A stretch of DNA of 62,191 nt from Mycobacterium sp. AZCC_0083 (lineage in GTDB: Bacteria; Actinomycetota; Actinomycetes; Mycobacteriales; Mycobacteriaceae), in the NCBI RefSeq assembly GCF_014202335.1, contig NZ_JACHGP010000018.1, positions 1-62,191 on the forward strand, read 5' to 3'. The number at the start of each line of letters is the position of its first letter. Positions within the stretch are counted from its first letter, which is position 1. Below are positions 16,558 to 24,825 of this stretch, one piece after another. A program made the position numbers and the translations under genes. The notes under the pieces were generated by a model, which saw nothing but the letters and a program-made list of their open reading frames with translations, did not search any database and was not told the DNA's origin.

Positions 16558-18072
16558 ATGACACATTCTTCCACACCGCCCGACGCGTCCTCCGTGGCCG
16601 CGTTCGGATACACCGAGACCCTTGAACGCACGACCGGCCGGTTTGCGTCCTTTGCGGTGGCCTTCGCATTCGTCTCCATCGCCACCGGGATCTTCACCAC
16701 CTATGGCAGCGTGCTGAAGAGTTCCGGCCCAGTGGGGATCTGGACCTGGCCGATCGTGGTCATAGGCCAACTCGCCGTCGCGCTGCTGCTCGGGTCGCTC
16801 GCGGCCAGGATTCCCGTCACCGGCTACGCCTACCAATGGGTATCGAGGCTGGCCAACCCCGTCCTCGGATGGATAACGGGCTGGATTTCCTTCACCTTCC
16901 TAGCCATCGTCGTCGTGGCTGTCGACTACACCGTCGCCTCCACGGTCGTGCCTGCACTGTTCGACTTCACCGGCACCGCTGCCAGCGCGTTCCTCATCAC
17001 CGCCGTGGTGCTGCTACTGCAAGCGTTGCTGGTAGCGGTGTCCACCAAGTGGACGGAACGGGTGAACAACTTCGCGGTCACCGCCGAACTCATCGGAATG
17101 GTCGCGCTGGTCGTCCTGCTGTTCATCGTCGGAGTGGCCGCCCACAAGCTGTCCGTAGGCAACCTGTTCTCCCACGGCGACATTCCTGCCGACGGCTACT
17201 GGAGCTTCGGCACAGCTACCTCCGCCGGCCCGTGGATGCTCGGGTTCCTACTCGGCGCCTTCACCATCGTCGGATTCGAATCCGCAGCCAACCTCGCCGA
17301 GGAGACGATGCGGCCGGAAGTCGTGGTGCCGCGCGCGATGTGGCAGGCCGTGCTGGCCTCGGGCGTGTTGGGCTTCCTCTTCCTGCTGGTGGTGACTGCC
17401 GCGGTCAGCGACCCCACCACCTTGGCCCAGTCGGGCACCCCGATCGCCGACGTCATCCGCGACATCCTCGGATCGTTCGTCGGCACCGCGTTGCTCATCC
17501 TCGTGGCGATCGCCATCTTCGCCTGCGGCCTGGTCATCCTGATGAGTGGCGTGCGGCTGATCTGGGCGATGTCGCGTGACGAGCGCTTCCCGGGCTGGCA
17601 GCTGCTGCGCCAGGTGTCACCGCGGTTCAAGACCCCGCTGAACGCGACCGTCGCCTTCACTGCCATCTCGGCGGTCATTCTCGGGTTGTTTTCCACCAGC
17701 ACCGACGCGCTGTTCAAACTGTTTTCGGCGGCGACGTTGCTACCAGTGATCATTTACGCCATCGTCGTCGTGCTCTACATCGTCAGCCGCCGCCGGTTGC
17801 CCGCTAGCGCCGGATTTTCACTGGGCCGCTGGGAGGTACCGATCCTCGTAGTGGCGGTGATCTGGCTGGGGTTCGCACTGGCGCTGTTCCGCGACGCCTC
17901 CTTCAAAGACCCGTGGATCTACGTGCTCATCATGGTGGCGATCGGCGCCGTGTACCTCACCTACCTGTTGGCCACCCGGGGTCGGCAGGGGCTGAAGATG
18001 CCTGAAATGGGCTCGATCGATGCCGAACTCGACCAGGTTGTCGACGGTGACGTGAGGGACGTGGCGCCGTGA
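16558..18072 (+). CDS. APC-superfamily amino acid/amine permease
   Basis: This encodes 504 residues with about twelve hydrophobic segments. The start reads TLERTTGRFASFAVAFAFVSIATGIF, the first-helix region of amino acid/choline (APC, AAT/ACT-type) permeases, and GFESAANLAEETMRPEVVVPRAM is the conserved loop after helix 6. It imports an amino compound across the cytoplasmic membrane. Its TGA overlaps the GTG of the FGGY kinase gene (GTGA), so import and phosphorylation are coupled. An APC porter next to a polyol-type kinase is unusual, since polyols are normally taken up by ABC, MFS or facilitator proteins. The substrate probably carries an amino group. Confidence 0.9.
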   Translation: MTHSSTPPDASSVAAFGYTETLERTTGRFASFAVAFAFVSIATGIFTTYGSVLKSSGPVGIWTWPIVVIGQLAVALLLGSLAARIPVTGYAYQWVSRLANPVLGWITGWISFTFLAIVVVAVDYTVASTVVPALFDFTGTAASAFLITAVVLLLQALLVAVSTKWTERVNNFAVTAELIGMVALVVLLFIVGVAAHKLSVGNLFSHGDIPADGYWSFGTATSAGPWMLGFLLGAFTIVGFESAANLAEETMRPEVVVPRAMWQAVLASGVLGFLFLLVVTAAVSDPTTLAQSGTPIADVIRDILGSFVGTALLILVAIAIFACGLVILMSGVRLIWAMSRDERFPGWQLLRQVSPRFKTPLNATVAFTAISAVILGLFSTSTDALFKLFSAATLLPVIIYAIVVVLYIVSRRRLPASAGFSLGRWEVPILVVAVIWLGFALALFRDASFKDPWIYVLIMVAIGAVYLTYLLATRGRQGLKMPEMGSIDAELDQVVDGDVRDVAP

Positions 18073-19496
18073 CTGTGTTGGCCATCGACCAGGGCACCTC
18101 GGGCACCAAGGCCATCGTCGTCGACCCTGAGGAGGGGGTCGTCGGGCTGGCCGAAGTGCAGGTGCGCCCTCGATACCTCAACGGCGGCGGCGTCGAGCAG
18201 GACCCCGGCGAACTGCTGGAGTCCGTGCTCGGCGCCGGCCGCGCCGCGGTCGCTCAGGCGGGACGTCCCATCGACGCAGTGTCGCTGGCCAACCAGGGGG
18301 AGACCGTTTTGGCGTGGGACCCCATCACGGGCCGGGCGCTCACTCAAGCGATCGTTTGGCAGGACCGCCGTGCGGAGGACCTGTGCGCGGCGCTCGCCGA
18401 GCACGGCGACATGCTCGCGGCGCGCACCGGCCTGGTGCTCGACCCGTACTTCTCGGCACCGAAGATGGCGTGGCTACGCCGCAACGTCGAAACCGGGGGC
18501 GTCGTCACGACGTCGGACACCTGGCTGCTGCATCGACTCACCGGCGCCTTCGTCACCGACGCCACCACCGCCAGCCGCTCGCTGGTCATGGAACTCGGCG
18601 CCCGTGGCTGGAGTCACGAATTGCTCGCCGTGTTTGGGCTCGAAGGGGAACGACTTCCAGACATCGTGGGCAATGACGAAATGATCGGGACTACAACCGA
18701 ATTCGGCGGTGACATACCTGTCGGGGGAGTAATCGTCGACCAACAGGCCGCACTGCTGGCCGAAGCGTGCCTCGATCCAGGCATGGCGAAGTGCACCTTC
18801 GGCACTGGCGCCTTCCTGCTTGCGAACACCGGCGCAACCGGAGTTCGCTCGTCGGCGGGCTTGACGTCGTCGGTAGCGTGGCGGATCGCCGGGGACGACA
18901 CCTTCTGCGTCGACGGGCAGGTCTACACCGCAGCATCGGCGGTGCGCTGGCTATCCTCGCTCGGACTCATCGCCGGAGCTGAAGAGATGGACGGTGCGGC
19001 GGCCCAGGATAATGACGGTGTCTTGTGCGTTCCCGCCCTTGCCGGACTCGCGGCCCCTTGGTGGAAATCCCAAGCCACAGCGGCGATTTCCGGCATGACG
19101 TTGTCCACGGGGCGGGGGCACATCGTGCTCGCCGTGCTGCAGGGCATCGCAGCACAGATTGCCGAACTCGTCGCCGCCATCAACGCCGACGCTCCATCGC
19201 GGCTGAGTCGGCTGCGTGCCGACGGCGGACTCACCCAATCCAAGGTCCTGATGCAGGCCTGCGCCGATATCTTGCAGGTGCCTGTCGACGTCTATCCGTC
19301 GGCACACGCCACCGCGCTCGGAGGGGCCGCGCTCGCGCAGCTCAGCCTGCAACCGCAGCAGTCCCTGCGCGACGTCGTCAGTGACTGGACGCCGTCGGCC
19401 AGTTATGAGCCCACTTGGACGACGGACCGCACCGACGAATTCCGTTCCACATGGCGGGGACTCGCCGCGACCACCTACTCTCAGGAAGCCAAATGA
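18069..19496 (+). CDS. FGGY-family carbohydrate kinase (glycerol/xylulokinase-like)
   Basis: This encodes 475 residues. The FGGY phosphate-1 motif LAIDQGTSGTKAIVVD opens the protein, AIVWQDRRAEDLC near residue 95 resembles glycerol kinase, the second ATPase domain has KCTFGTGAFLLANTG near 240, and LRADGGLTQSKVLMQACADI near 385 is the adenosine motif. It phosphorylates a hydroxyl of a polyol or sugar using ATP in the cytoplasm. It overlaps both neighbours by 4 nt (GTGA and ATGA). Similarity is closest in style to glycerol kinase, but the APC permease partner suggests a different, perhaps amino-bearing, substrate. I give no gene symbol for that reason. Confidence 0.88.
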   Translation: MTVLAIDQGTSGTKAIVVDPEEGVVGLAEVQVRPRYLNGGGVEQDPGELLESVLGAGRAAVAQAGRPIDAVSLANQGETVLAWDPITGRALTQAIVWQDRRAEDLCAALAEHGDMLAARTGLVLDPYFSAPKMAWLRRNVETGGVVTTSDTWLLHRLTGAFVTDATTASRSLVMELGARGWSHELLAVFGLEGERLPDIVGNDEMIGTTTEFGGDIPVGGVIVDQQAALLAEACLDPGMAKCTFGTGAFLLANTGATGVRSSAGLTSSVAWRIAGDDTFCVDGQVYTAASAVRWLSSLGLIAGAEEMDGAAAQDNDGVLCVPALAGLAAPWWKSQATAAISGMTLSTGRGHIVLAVLQGIAAQIAELVAAINADAPSRLSRLRADGGLTQSKVLMQACADILQVPVDVYPSAHATALGGAALAQLSLQPQQSLRDVVSDWTPSASYEPTWTTDRTDEFRSTWRGLAATTYSQEAK

Positions 19497-20920
19497 GCAT
19501 TCCTTCTGACTACGACGTCGTAGTCATCGGCGCCGGCATCGTCGGGTCGGCGATCGCCCGTGAATTATCGGGTCACCAACTCACGGTGGCGCTCGTCGAG
19601 GCACGCGACGATGTCGGCGATGGCACGAGCAAGGCCAATACCGCCATTCTGCACACCGGTTTTGACGCCAAACCCGGCACTCTGGAGTCCGCAATGGTCA
19701 GCCGCGGATACCATCTGCTCTCCGAGTACGCGAGACACACGGGCATCCCGATCGAGAACACCGGTGCGATCCTGGTGGCCTGGGACGAAGAGCAGCTCAA
19801 CGCCTTGCCCTCGTTGCGAGACAAGGCTGAAGCGAACGGCTACCGGCACTGCGAACTGATCGATGCAGATTCCGTCTATGCACAGCTGCCTACTCTCGGC
19901 CCCGGCGCACTGGGTGGTCTTACCGTGCCCGACGAATCGATCATCTGCACCTGGACGGTCAATCTCGCCTTGGCTACCGACGCAGTCAACCGCGGTGTCA
20001 CGCTGCTGACCGACCATCGCGTGGAGGCAGTCGACGTGGACGCTGGGACTACGACGCTGCACACCCACCGAGGCCCCGTAAGGGCCCGCTGGGTGGTCAA
20101 CGCGGCAGGCCTGGGTGCCGATCTCATCGATGCACTGTTTGGCTTCTCGCGGTTTACCGTCACCCCGCGGCGCGGACAACTGATCGTGTACGACAAGCTC
20201 GCCCGACCCCTCGTGGACAAGATCGTGCTCCCGGTACCGACCGCGCGCGGTAAAGGTGTCCTGATAAGCCCGACGATCTACGGCAACGTCATGCTCGGCC
20301 CGACCTCTGAGGATCTTCAGGACCGCACTGCGACCGGGACCTCTGAAGATGGGTTCGCCTTCCTGCTCGACAAGGGCCGCGGGCTCATGCCGCGTCTGCT
20401 CGATGAGGAGGTCACAGCGACATATTCCGGCCTGCGTGCCGCGATCGATCATGGTGACTATCTCATCGAGGCCGACCCGCAGCTGCGCTATCTGCTCGTT
20501 GGCGGAATCCGGTCCACCGGTCTGACGGCCGGTATGGCCATCGCAGAACACGTTCGCGAACAACTGATCTCAGCAGGATTGACTCTGACGCCGCGAGAAC
20601 ATCTGCCGGTGCCTCCCGTGATGCCCAACCTCGGCGAAGCGTTTGCCCGCCCATACCAACAGGCCGACAAGATCGAGCAGGACCCGGCCTACGGTCGCAT
20701 CGTGTGTTTTTGCGAGCGTGTCACCGAAGGTGAGCTACGCGATGCCTGCCACTCGGTCATTGCGCCGACAGCGCTGGAAGGCCTGCGGCGCCGCACCCGC
20801 GTCATGAACGGCCGCTGCCAAGCCTTCTTCTGCGGTGCTGAAGTGCAGTCGCTGTTCGAACGAGAGAGCCGTGGTAAGCAGCCCACGCCGACAGCCACTT
20901 CTGAGGAGAGGCAACCATGA
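19493..20920 (+). CDS. GlpA-like FAD-dependent oxidoreductase with BFD [2Fe-2S] domain
   Basis: This encodes 475 residues. The N-terminal FAD motif VVVIGAGIVGSAIARELSGH and the DAO-type domain (GDGTSKANTAILHTGFDAKPGT, TPRRGQLIVYDK, GPTSEDLQDR) match glycerol-3-phosphate dehydrogenases of the GlpA/GlpO group. The C-terminal domain has CFCERVTEGELRDA and, about 33 residues later, GRCQAFFC, the CxC...CxxxxC pattern of the BFD-like [2Fe-2S] domain found at the end of GlpA. It probably oxidises the phosphorylated product of the upstream kinase and passes electrons through the cluster. The ATGA start overlap and the next gene's ATGA overlap indicate coupled expression. A GlpC-like subunit is not present. 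Confidence 0.88.
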   Translation: MSIPSDYDVVVIGAGIVGSAIARELSGHQLTVALVEARDDVGDGTSKANTAILHTGFDAKPGTLESAMVSRGYHLLSEYARHTGIPIENTGAILVAWDEEQLNALPSLRDKAEANGYRHCELIDADSVYAQLPTLGPGALGGLTVPDESIICTWTVNLALATDAVNRGVTLLTDHRVEAVDVDAGTTTLHTHRGPVRARWVVNAAGLGADLIDALFGFSRFTVTPRRGQLIVYDKLARPLVDKIVLPVPTARGKGVLISPTIYGNVMLGPTSEDLQDRTATGTSEDGFAFLLDKGRGLMPRLLDEEVTATYSGLRAAIDHGDYLIEADPQLRYLLVGGIRSTGLTAGMAIAEHVREQLISAGLTLTPREHLPVPPVMPNLGEAFARPYQQADKIEQDPAYGRIVCFCERVTEGELRDACHSVIAPTALEGLRRRTRVMNGRCQAFFCGAEVQSLFERESRGKQPTPTATSEERQP

Positions 20921-22254
20921 CCGTCACTCGCACGGTAGATGTCGCGATCATCGGCGGCGGCCCCGCCGGACTGACCGCCGCAGCGGAACTGGCACACCAC
21001 TCGGGACTCGATGTCGTTGTCCTCGAACGGGAAAGCCAAGCCGGAGGAATCCCACGGCACAGCGACCACCCTGGCTACGGCATCCGTGACATGAAGACGT
21101 TCATCAGCGGTCCGGCGTACGCCCGGCGCCTAGTCGCATCTGCAACCGCCGCGGGTGCCACAATTCGGACCGAAACCATGGTCACGGGTTGGGCGGATCG
21201 GATGACGCTGGACGTCACCTCGCCTGGTGGTCGCGAGCAGGTTCGGGCTCGCGCCATCGTCCTGGCGACCGGAGCGCGTGAACGACCCCGAACGGCCCGC
21301 ATGATCCCTGGTGACCGTGCAGCGGGCATTTACACCACAGGGCAATTACAGAACGTCGTGCACATCAAACACGGCAAAGTGGGGCAGCGTGCCGTCGTCG
21401 TGGGCGCTGAATTGGTCAGCTACTCGGCTGTTCTCACGCTCAAGCACGCTGGCTGCCAGACGGCGCTAATGATAACGAAGTACCCGTCACCCGAGTCGTA
21501 CGCGCTGTTCAATCTGGCAGGGAAGACACCGATGCTCGGCGCCGCGATAGCCACGCGCACGCGTCTCACCCGGATCATCGGCAAGCCCGTAATCCAAGCC
21601 GTTGAGGTCGAGGACTTGGATTCCGGCACCCGCCGCGTGATCGACTGCGACACTGTCGTTCTCACAGGCGACTGGATTCCCGACCACGAACTCGCACGCG
21701 CGGCGGGGCTTGAAATCGACTCCGGGACATTGGGTCCGGTAGTCGACACCGCACTACGGACCAGCCAACCCGGTGTGTTCGCAATCGGCAACCTACTGCA
21801 TCCGGTCGACACTGCCGACATCGCCGCCATCGATGGCCGCCACGTCGCCGACCACGTCCGCGCGTACCTCGACGGCGGCAGACCATCGACCGAGGGTGTA
21901 CGCATCCAGGTCGATGCCCCGCTGCGCTGGGTCGCCCCCAACCTCCTACGGCCCGGTGACCCCATGCCGGCGCGTCACCGCCTATTGCTGTGGACCGAAA
22001 CCCTCGTACGCGTACCCACCGTGGTCGCCACTCAGAGCGGAAAAGTCATCGGCCGCAAGACATTGCCATGGCCTGCATCTCCCGGACGCGTGTTTCGAGT
22101 GCCGTCGAGCGTCCTGCGCAACGTCGATGCCAGCAGAGGGTCGGTGACGCTGTCGGTAGAACATGCCCGAGGTAGGCGGCGCATGAGCCGCTCGTTGGCC
22201 TACTCGGACTTGCTCAGGGTGAGCAGTTCAGCGACACCGAGATCGTCTGACTGA
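20917..22254 (+). CDS. GlpB/HcnB-like NAD(P)/FAD-dependent oxidoreductase
   Basis: This encodes 445 residues. The first Rossmann motif is VAIIGGGPAGLTAAAELAHH, the second nucleotide site is VGQRAVVVGAELVSYSAVLT, and VFAIGNLLHPVDTADIAAIDG is the C-terminal FAD motif. ATGARERPRTARMIPGDRAAGIYTT gives the pyridine-nucleotide-disulfide fold without redox-active cysteines. Such proteins accompany GlpA-like enzymes in glp-type and opine-oxidase operons and would accept or relay electrons. It is the last gene of the DeoR operon. The final about 35 residues (VTLSVEHARGRRRM onward) are less conserved in appearance. Its 3' end overlaps the convergent small-protein gene by 41 nt. Confidence 0.87.
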   Translation: MTVTRTVDVAIIGGGPAGLTAAAELAHHSGLDVVVLERESQAGGIPRHSDHPGYGIRDMKTFISGPAYARRLVASATAAGATIRTETMVTGWADRMTLDVTSPGGREQVRARAIVLATGARERPRTARMIPGDRAAGIYTTGQLQNVVHIKHGKVGQRAVVVGAELVSYSAVLTLKHAGCQTALMITKYPSPESYALFNLAGKTPMLGAAIATRTRLTRIIGKPVIQAVEVEDLDSGTRRVIDCDTVVLTGDWIPDHELARAAGLEIDSGTLGPVVDTALRTSQPGVFAIGNLLHPVDTADIAAIDGRHVADHVRAYLDGGRPSTEGVRIQVDAPLRWVAPNLLRPGDPMPARHRLLLWTETLVRVPTVVATQSGKVIGRKTLPWPASPGRVFRVPSSVLRNVDASRGSVTLSVEHARGRRRMSRSLAYSDLLRVSSSATPRSSD

Positions 22255-22525
22255 CGGTCTGCGGGACCAGGATGCTGCGGTCGTCGCCGCGTCCCGGGCC
22301 GATGTAGGGCACCAGCTGCGACACACTCTGGGGGTTGCGCACGCTGGTGACCGTGCACTGGTCGATCGGTGCGGTGCCGATCTTGTCGATGGTGACCGTG
22401 TAGCCCTGGGACTGCAGCCGATTGATCGTCTCCTGCGCGGTCTCGGCCGAGGCGAGTCCCGCCGGTGCTGCGACGGCTCCACACACGCCAGCGATCGCCG
22501 CGGCCCATGCCAACTTCGTACGCAT
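22214..22525 (-). CDS. Small secreted protein, paralogue of 22699-23028
   Basis: This encodes 103 residues with a signal peptide (MRTKLAWAAAIAGVCGAVAA..., cleavage probably after ASA near residue 27), then AQETINRLQSQGYTVTIDKI, IDQCTVTSVRNPQ and a C-terminal SVSLNCSP. The two Cys probably form a disulfide. The N-terminal AQETI.LE.QGY and TSVRNPQ phrases are shared with the adjacent gene at 22699, so the two arose by duplication. These small exported mycobacterial proteins have no known role. ATG 22525 is the only start that gives a clean signal peptide. Confidence 0.85.
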   Translation of the reverse strand: MRTKLAWAAAIAGVCGAVAAPAGLASAETAQETINRLQSQGYTVTIDKIGTAPIDQCTVTSVRNPQSVSQLVPYIGPGRGDDRSILVPQTVSQTISVSLNCSP

Positions 22526-22601
22526 GATCGCGCCTTCCTGTCGTGTCCCCGTCAATCATCCACTACTTGCATCGACAAGTGTGCGCGATGGCTTCCCCGG
22601 T

Positions 22602-22694
22602 ACATCCCCCGTCGCTTCGCTCGCCCCCGGGAAACATCCCCCGTCGCTTCGCTCGCCCCCGGGAAACATCCCCCGTCGCTTCGCTCGCCCCCGG
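22602..22694. repeat. 32-bp tandem repeat, 2.9 copies
   Basis: Units begin with ACATCCCCCGTCGCTTCGCT at 22602, 22634 and 22666, exactly 32 bp apart and without mismatches; the third copy stops at the CCCCGG before TGGG. On the minus strand each unit holds CGAGCGAAGCGACGGGGG, a G-rich phrase I have seen often between mycobacterial genes. The array lies between two minus-strand paralogues, so it will be transcribed if they share a message. There are no unique spacers, so it is not a CRISPR array. Confidence 0.9.
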
Positions 22695-22698
22695 TGGG

Positions 22699-23028
22699 TC
22701 AGCGGCTGCAATCCAGCGACACGGAGATGGATCTGCTCGACACGACCTGGACGTAGTCGTAGTCGCGATGGCCCTGGCTGTCCTTGCCCCGGTAGACGCG
22801 GATGGTGCGGTACTGGGTCTGCGGATTGCGCACGCTGGTGACCACGCACTGGTCGATCGTGCCGCTGCCGACGCGGTCGACGTTCACTTGATAACCCTCG
22901 GCTTCGAGGAGGCCGATGGTCTCCTGGGCGCTCTGCTCGGCGCTGGCGATTCCGGCGGGCGCGACGAACACGGCGCACACGGCTGCGACCGAAGTGACGA
23001 AAGTGGCGAAAGTCAACGATGGACGCAT
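22699..23028 (-). CDS. Small secreted protein, paralogue of 22214-22525
   Basis: This encodes 109 residues with a signal peptide (MRPSLTFATFVTSVAAVCAV..., cleavage near IASA at about residue 30), then SAQETIGLLEAEGYQVNVDR, IDQCVVTSVRNPQ, a tyrosine-rich insert (RVYRGKDSQGHRDYDYVQV) and SVSLDCSR at the end. The two conserved Cys and the central motif match the neighbouring paralogue. ATG 23028 is preferred because AGGGGG lies 6 nt upstream; ATG 23049 has no ribosome site and delays the signal peptide. Its role is unknown. The 32-bp tandem repeat begins just after its stop. Confidence 0.85.
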   Translation of the reverse strand: MRPSLTFATFVTSVAAVCAVFVAPAGIASAEQSAQETIGLLEAEGYQVNVDRVGSGTIDQCVVTSVRNPQTQYRTIRVYRGKDSQGHRDYDYVQVVSSRSISVSLDCSR

Positions 23029-23190
23029 GGCGCGCCCCCTATCTGTCATGGGAATGCCTCACCCACTACATCGCCGCTGGTGGCCGATTCGTTGCAGGGC
23101 TGCGGCTCTGGCGGATTCGCCGACATCGCCATCAGCCCGCACTACCATCGCGCCCAACGACAGCACAACGCGAAGCAGAGGCGAATCGAC

Positions 23191-24825
23191 ATGCGCAGCA
23201 CGATGCAGGACGTCCCGTTGACCGTCACTACGATCCTGCGCCACGCCTGTCGCGTGAACGGTGACCGCACCGTCACCACCGCGATGGGCGACGGTCGCTA
23301 CCGCACGATCACCTACCGCGAACTAGGTGAGCAGGTGGGCCGGCTGGCCAACGCGCTGCGTGGGCTCGGCATCACCGGCGACGAGCGGGTAGCCACGTTC
23401 ATGTGGAACAACGCCGAACACCTTGCCGCCTATTTGGCCGCGCCGTCGATGGGAGCGGTGCTGCACACGCTCAACATCCGGCTCTCGCCCGAACAGATCG
23501 CCTACATCGCCAACGAGGCCGAGGACACGGTGATCATCGCCGATCTGTCGTTGATCGCCCAACTAGCCCCGGTGCTGCCGCTACTCGACACGGTGCATAC
23601 CGTGATCGCCGTCGGCGAAGGCGATCTCGCGCCACTGACCGCGTCCGGCAAGACGGTGCTGCGCTACGACGAGTTGCTGTCCGGTCAATCCCCGAAGTTC
23701 GACTGGCCCGTCCTCGACGAAACCTCCGCGGCCGCCATGTGTTACACCAGCGGCACCACCGGGAATCCGAAAGGGGTTGTCTACAGTCACCGTTCGAGCT
23801 ATTTGCACTCGATGATGGTGTGCACCGCCAACGGAATGGGCCTCGGCTTCAGCGATTCCGCGCTGCCGATCGTACCGATGTTCCACGCCAACGCATGGGG
23901 GCTGCCGTATGCCGCGATGATGGCGGGTGCCGACCTGGTGCTGCCGGACCGGTACATGGACGCCCCTTCGTTGATCGACCTGATCGCGACGCGGCGCCCG
24001 ACCGTCTCGTGTGCGGTGCCGACGATCTGGAACGACGTGATCCACTGCCTGGCCAAGGCGCCCGGGCGCGACATCTCGTCCCTACGCCTGGTCACCTGCG
24101 GTGGTTCGGCCGTGCCGCTGTCGATGATGAAGACGTTCGAGCAAGACCACGGCGTGCAGATCATCCAGGGCTGGGGGATGACCGAGACGTCGCCGCTGGC
24201 CACCCTGGCCTGGCCGCCGGCCGGGACGTCGGGGGACGAACACTGGGCGTTGCGGGCCACGCAGGGCAAGGTCGTGTGCGGTGTCGAGGTGCGCATCGTC
24301 GACGAAGACGACAATCCGTTGCCGCACGACGGCAAGGCGGTCGGCGAAATCGAGGTGCGCGGCCCGTGGATCACCGGTGCCTACTACCGCGGGCACGACC
24401 AGTCGAAGTTCGACAAGGGCTGGCTGCGCACGGGCGACGTCGGCCGGGTGGACCCGCTCGGATACGTGACGCTGACCGACCGTGCGAAGGACGTCATCAA
24501 ATCTGGTGGTGAATGGATTTCATCGGTGGAACTGGAGAACCACCTGATCGCCCACCCGGCAGTCCTGGAAGTCGCCGTCGTTGCGGTGCCCGACGAACGA
24601 TGGCAGGAACGTCCGCTGGCCGCCGTCGTCCTGGAGCAGGGCGCCCAAGTCACTCCGCAAGAGCTGCGGGAGTTCCTGGCGGACAAGGTGGTTCGCTGGT
24701 GGCTACCCGAACGCTGGACGTTCGTCGATCAGGTACCACGGACCAGCGTCGGCAAGTACGACAAGAAGACCATCCGCGCGCGGCACGCCGACGGCGCCTA
24801 CGAGGTGATCGAGTCCCGCGACTAG
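23191..24825 (+). CDS. Long/medium-chain fatty-acid-CoA ligase (FadD-type)
   Basis: This encodes 544 residues of the adenylate-forming family, AlkK-like in layout: CYTSGTTGNPKGVVYSHRSS near residue 190, PMFHANAWGLPYA, GWGMTETSPLA near 335, WLRTGDVGRVDPLGYVTLTDR near 420 and RTSVGKYDKKTIR with the catalytic Lys near 525. It converts free fatty acids to CoA thioesters. ATG 23191 is used, with AGAGG upstream; the frame is open far upstream without similarity. It is convergent with the Ltp1 gene: the two stop codons share a single CTAG. A specific FadD number cannot be given. Confidence 0.93.
   Translation: MRSTMQDVPLTVTTILRHACRVNGDRTVTTAMGDGRYRTITYRELGEQVGRLANALRGLGITGDERVATFMWNNAEHLAAYLAAPSMGAVLHTLNIRLSPEQIAYIANEAEDTVIIADLSLIAQLAPVLPLLDTVHTVIAVGEGDLAPLTASGKTVLRYDELLSGQSPKFDWPVLDETSAAAMCYTSGTTGNPKGVVYSHRSSYLHSMMVCTANGMGLGFSDSALPIVPMFHANAWGLPYAAMMAGADLVLPDRYMDAPSLIDLIATRRPTVSCAVPTIWNDVIHCLAKAPGRDISSLRLVTCGGSAVPLSMMKTFEQDHGVQIIQGWGMTETSPLATLAWPPAGTSGDEHWALRATQGKVVCGVEVRIVDEDDNPLPHDGKAVGEIEVRGPWITGAYYRGHDQSKFDKGWLRTGDVGRVDPLGYVTLTDRAKDVIKSGGEWISSVELENHLIAHPAVLEVAVVAVPDERWQERPLAAVVLEQGAQVTPQELREFLADKVVRWWLPERWTFVDQVPRTSVGKYDKKTIRARHADGAYEVIESRD

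Noticed and set aside
22602..22694. Three 32-bp repeats considered as a CRISPR array
   Set aside because: Units are directly adjacent with no spacers and no cas genes are nearby.
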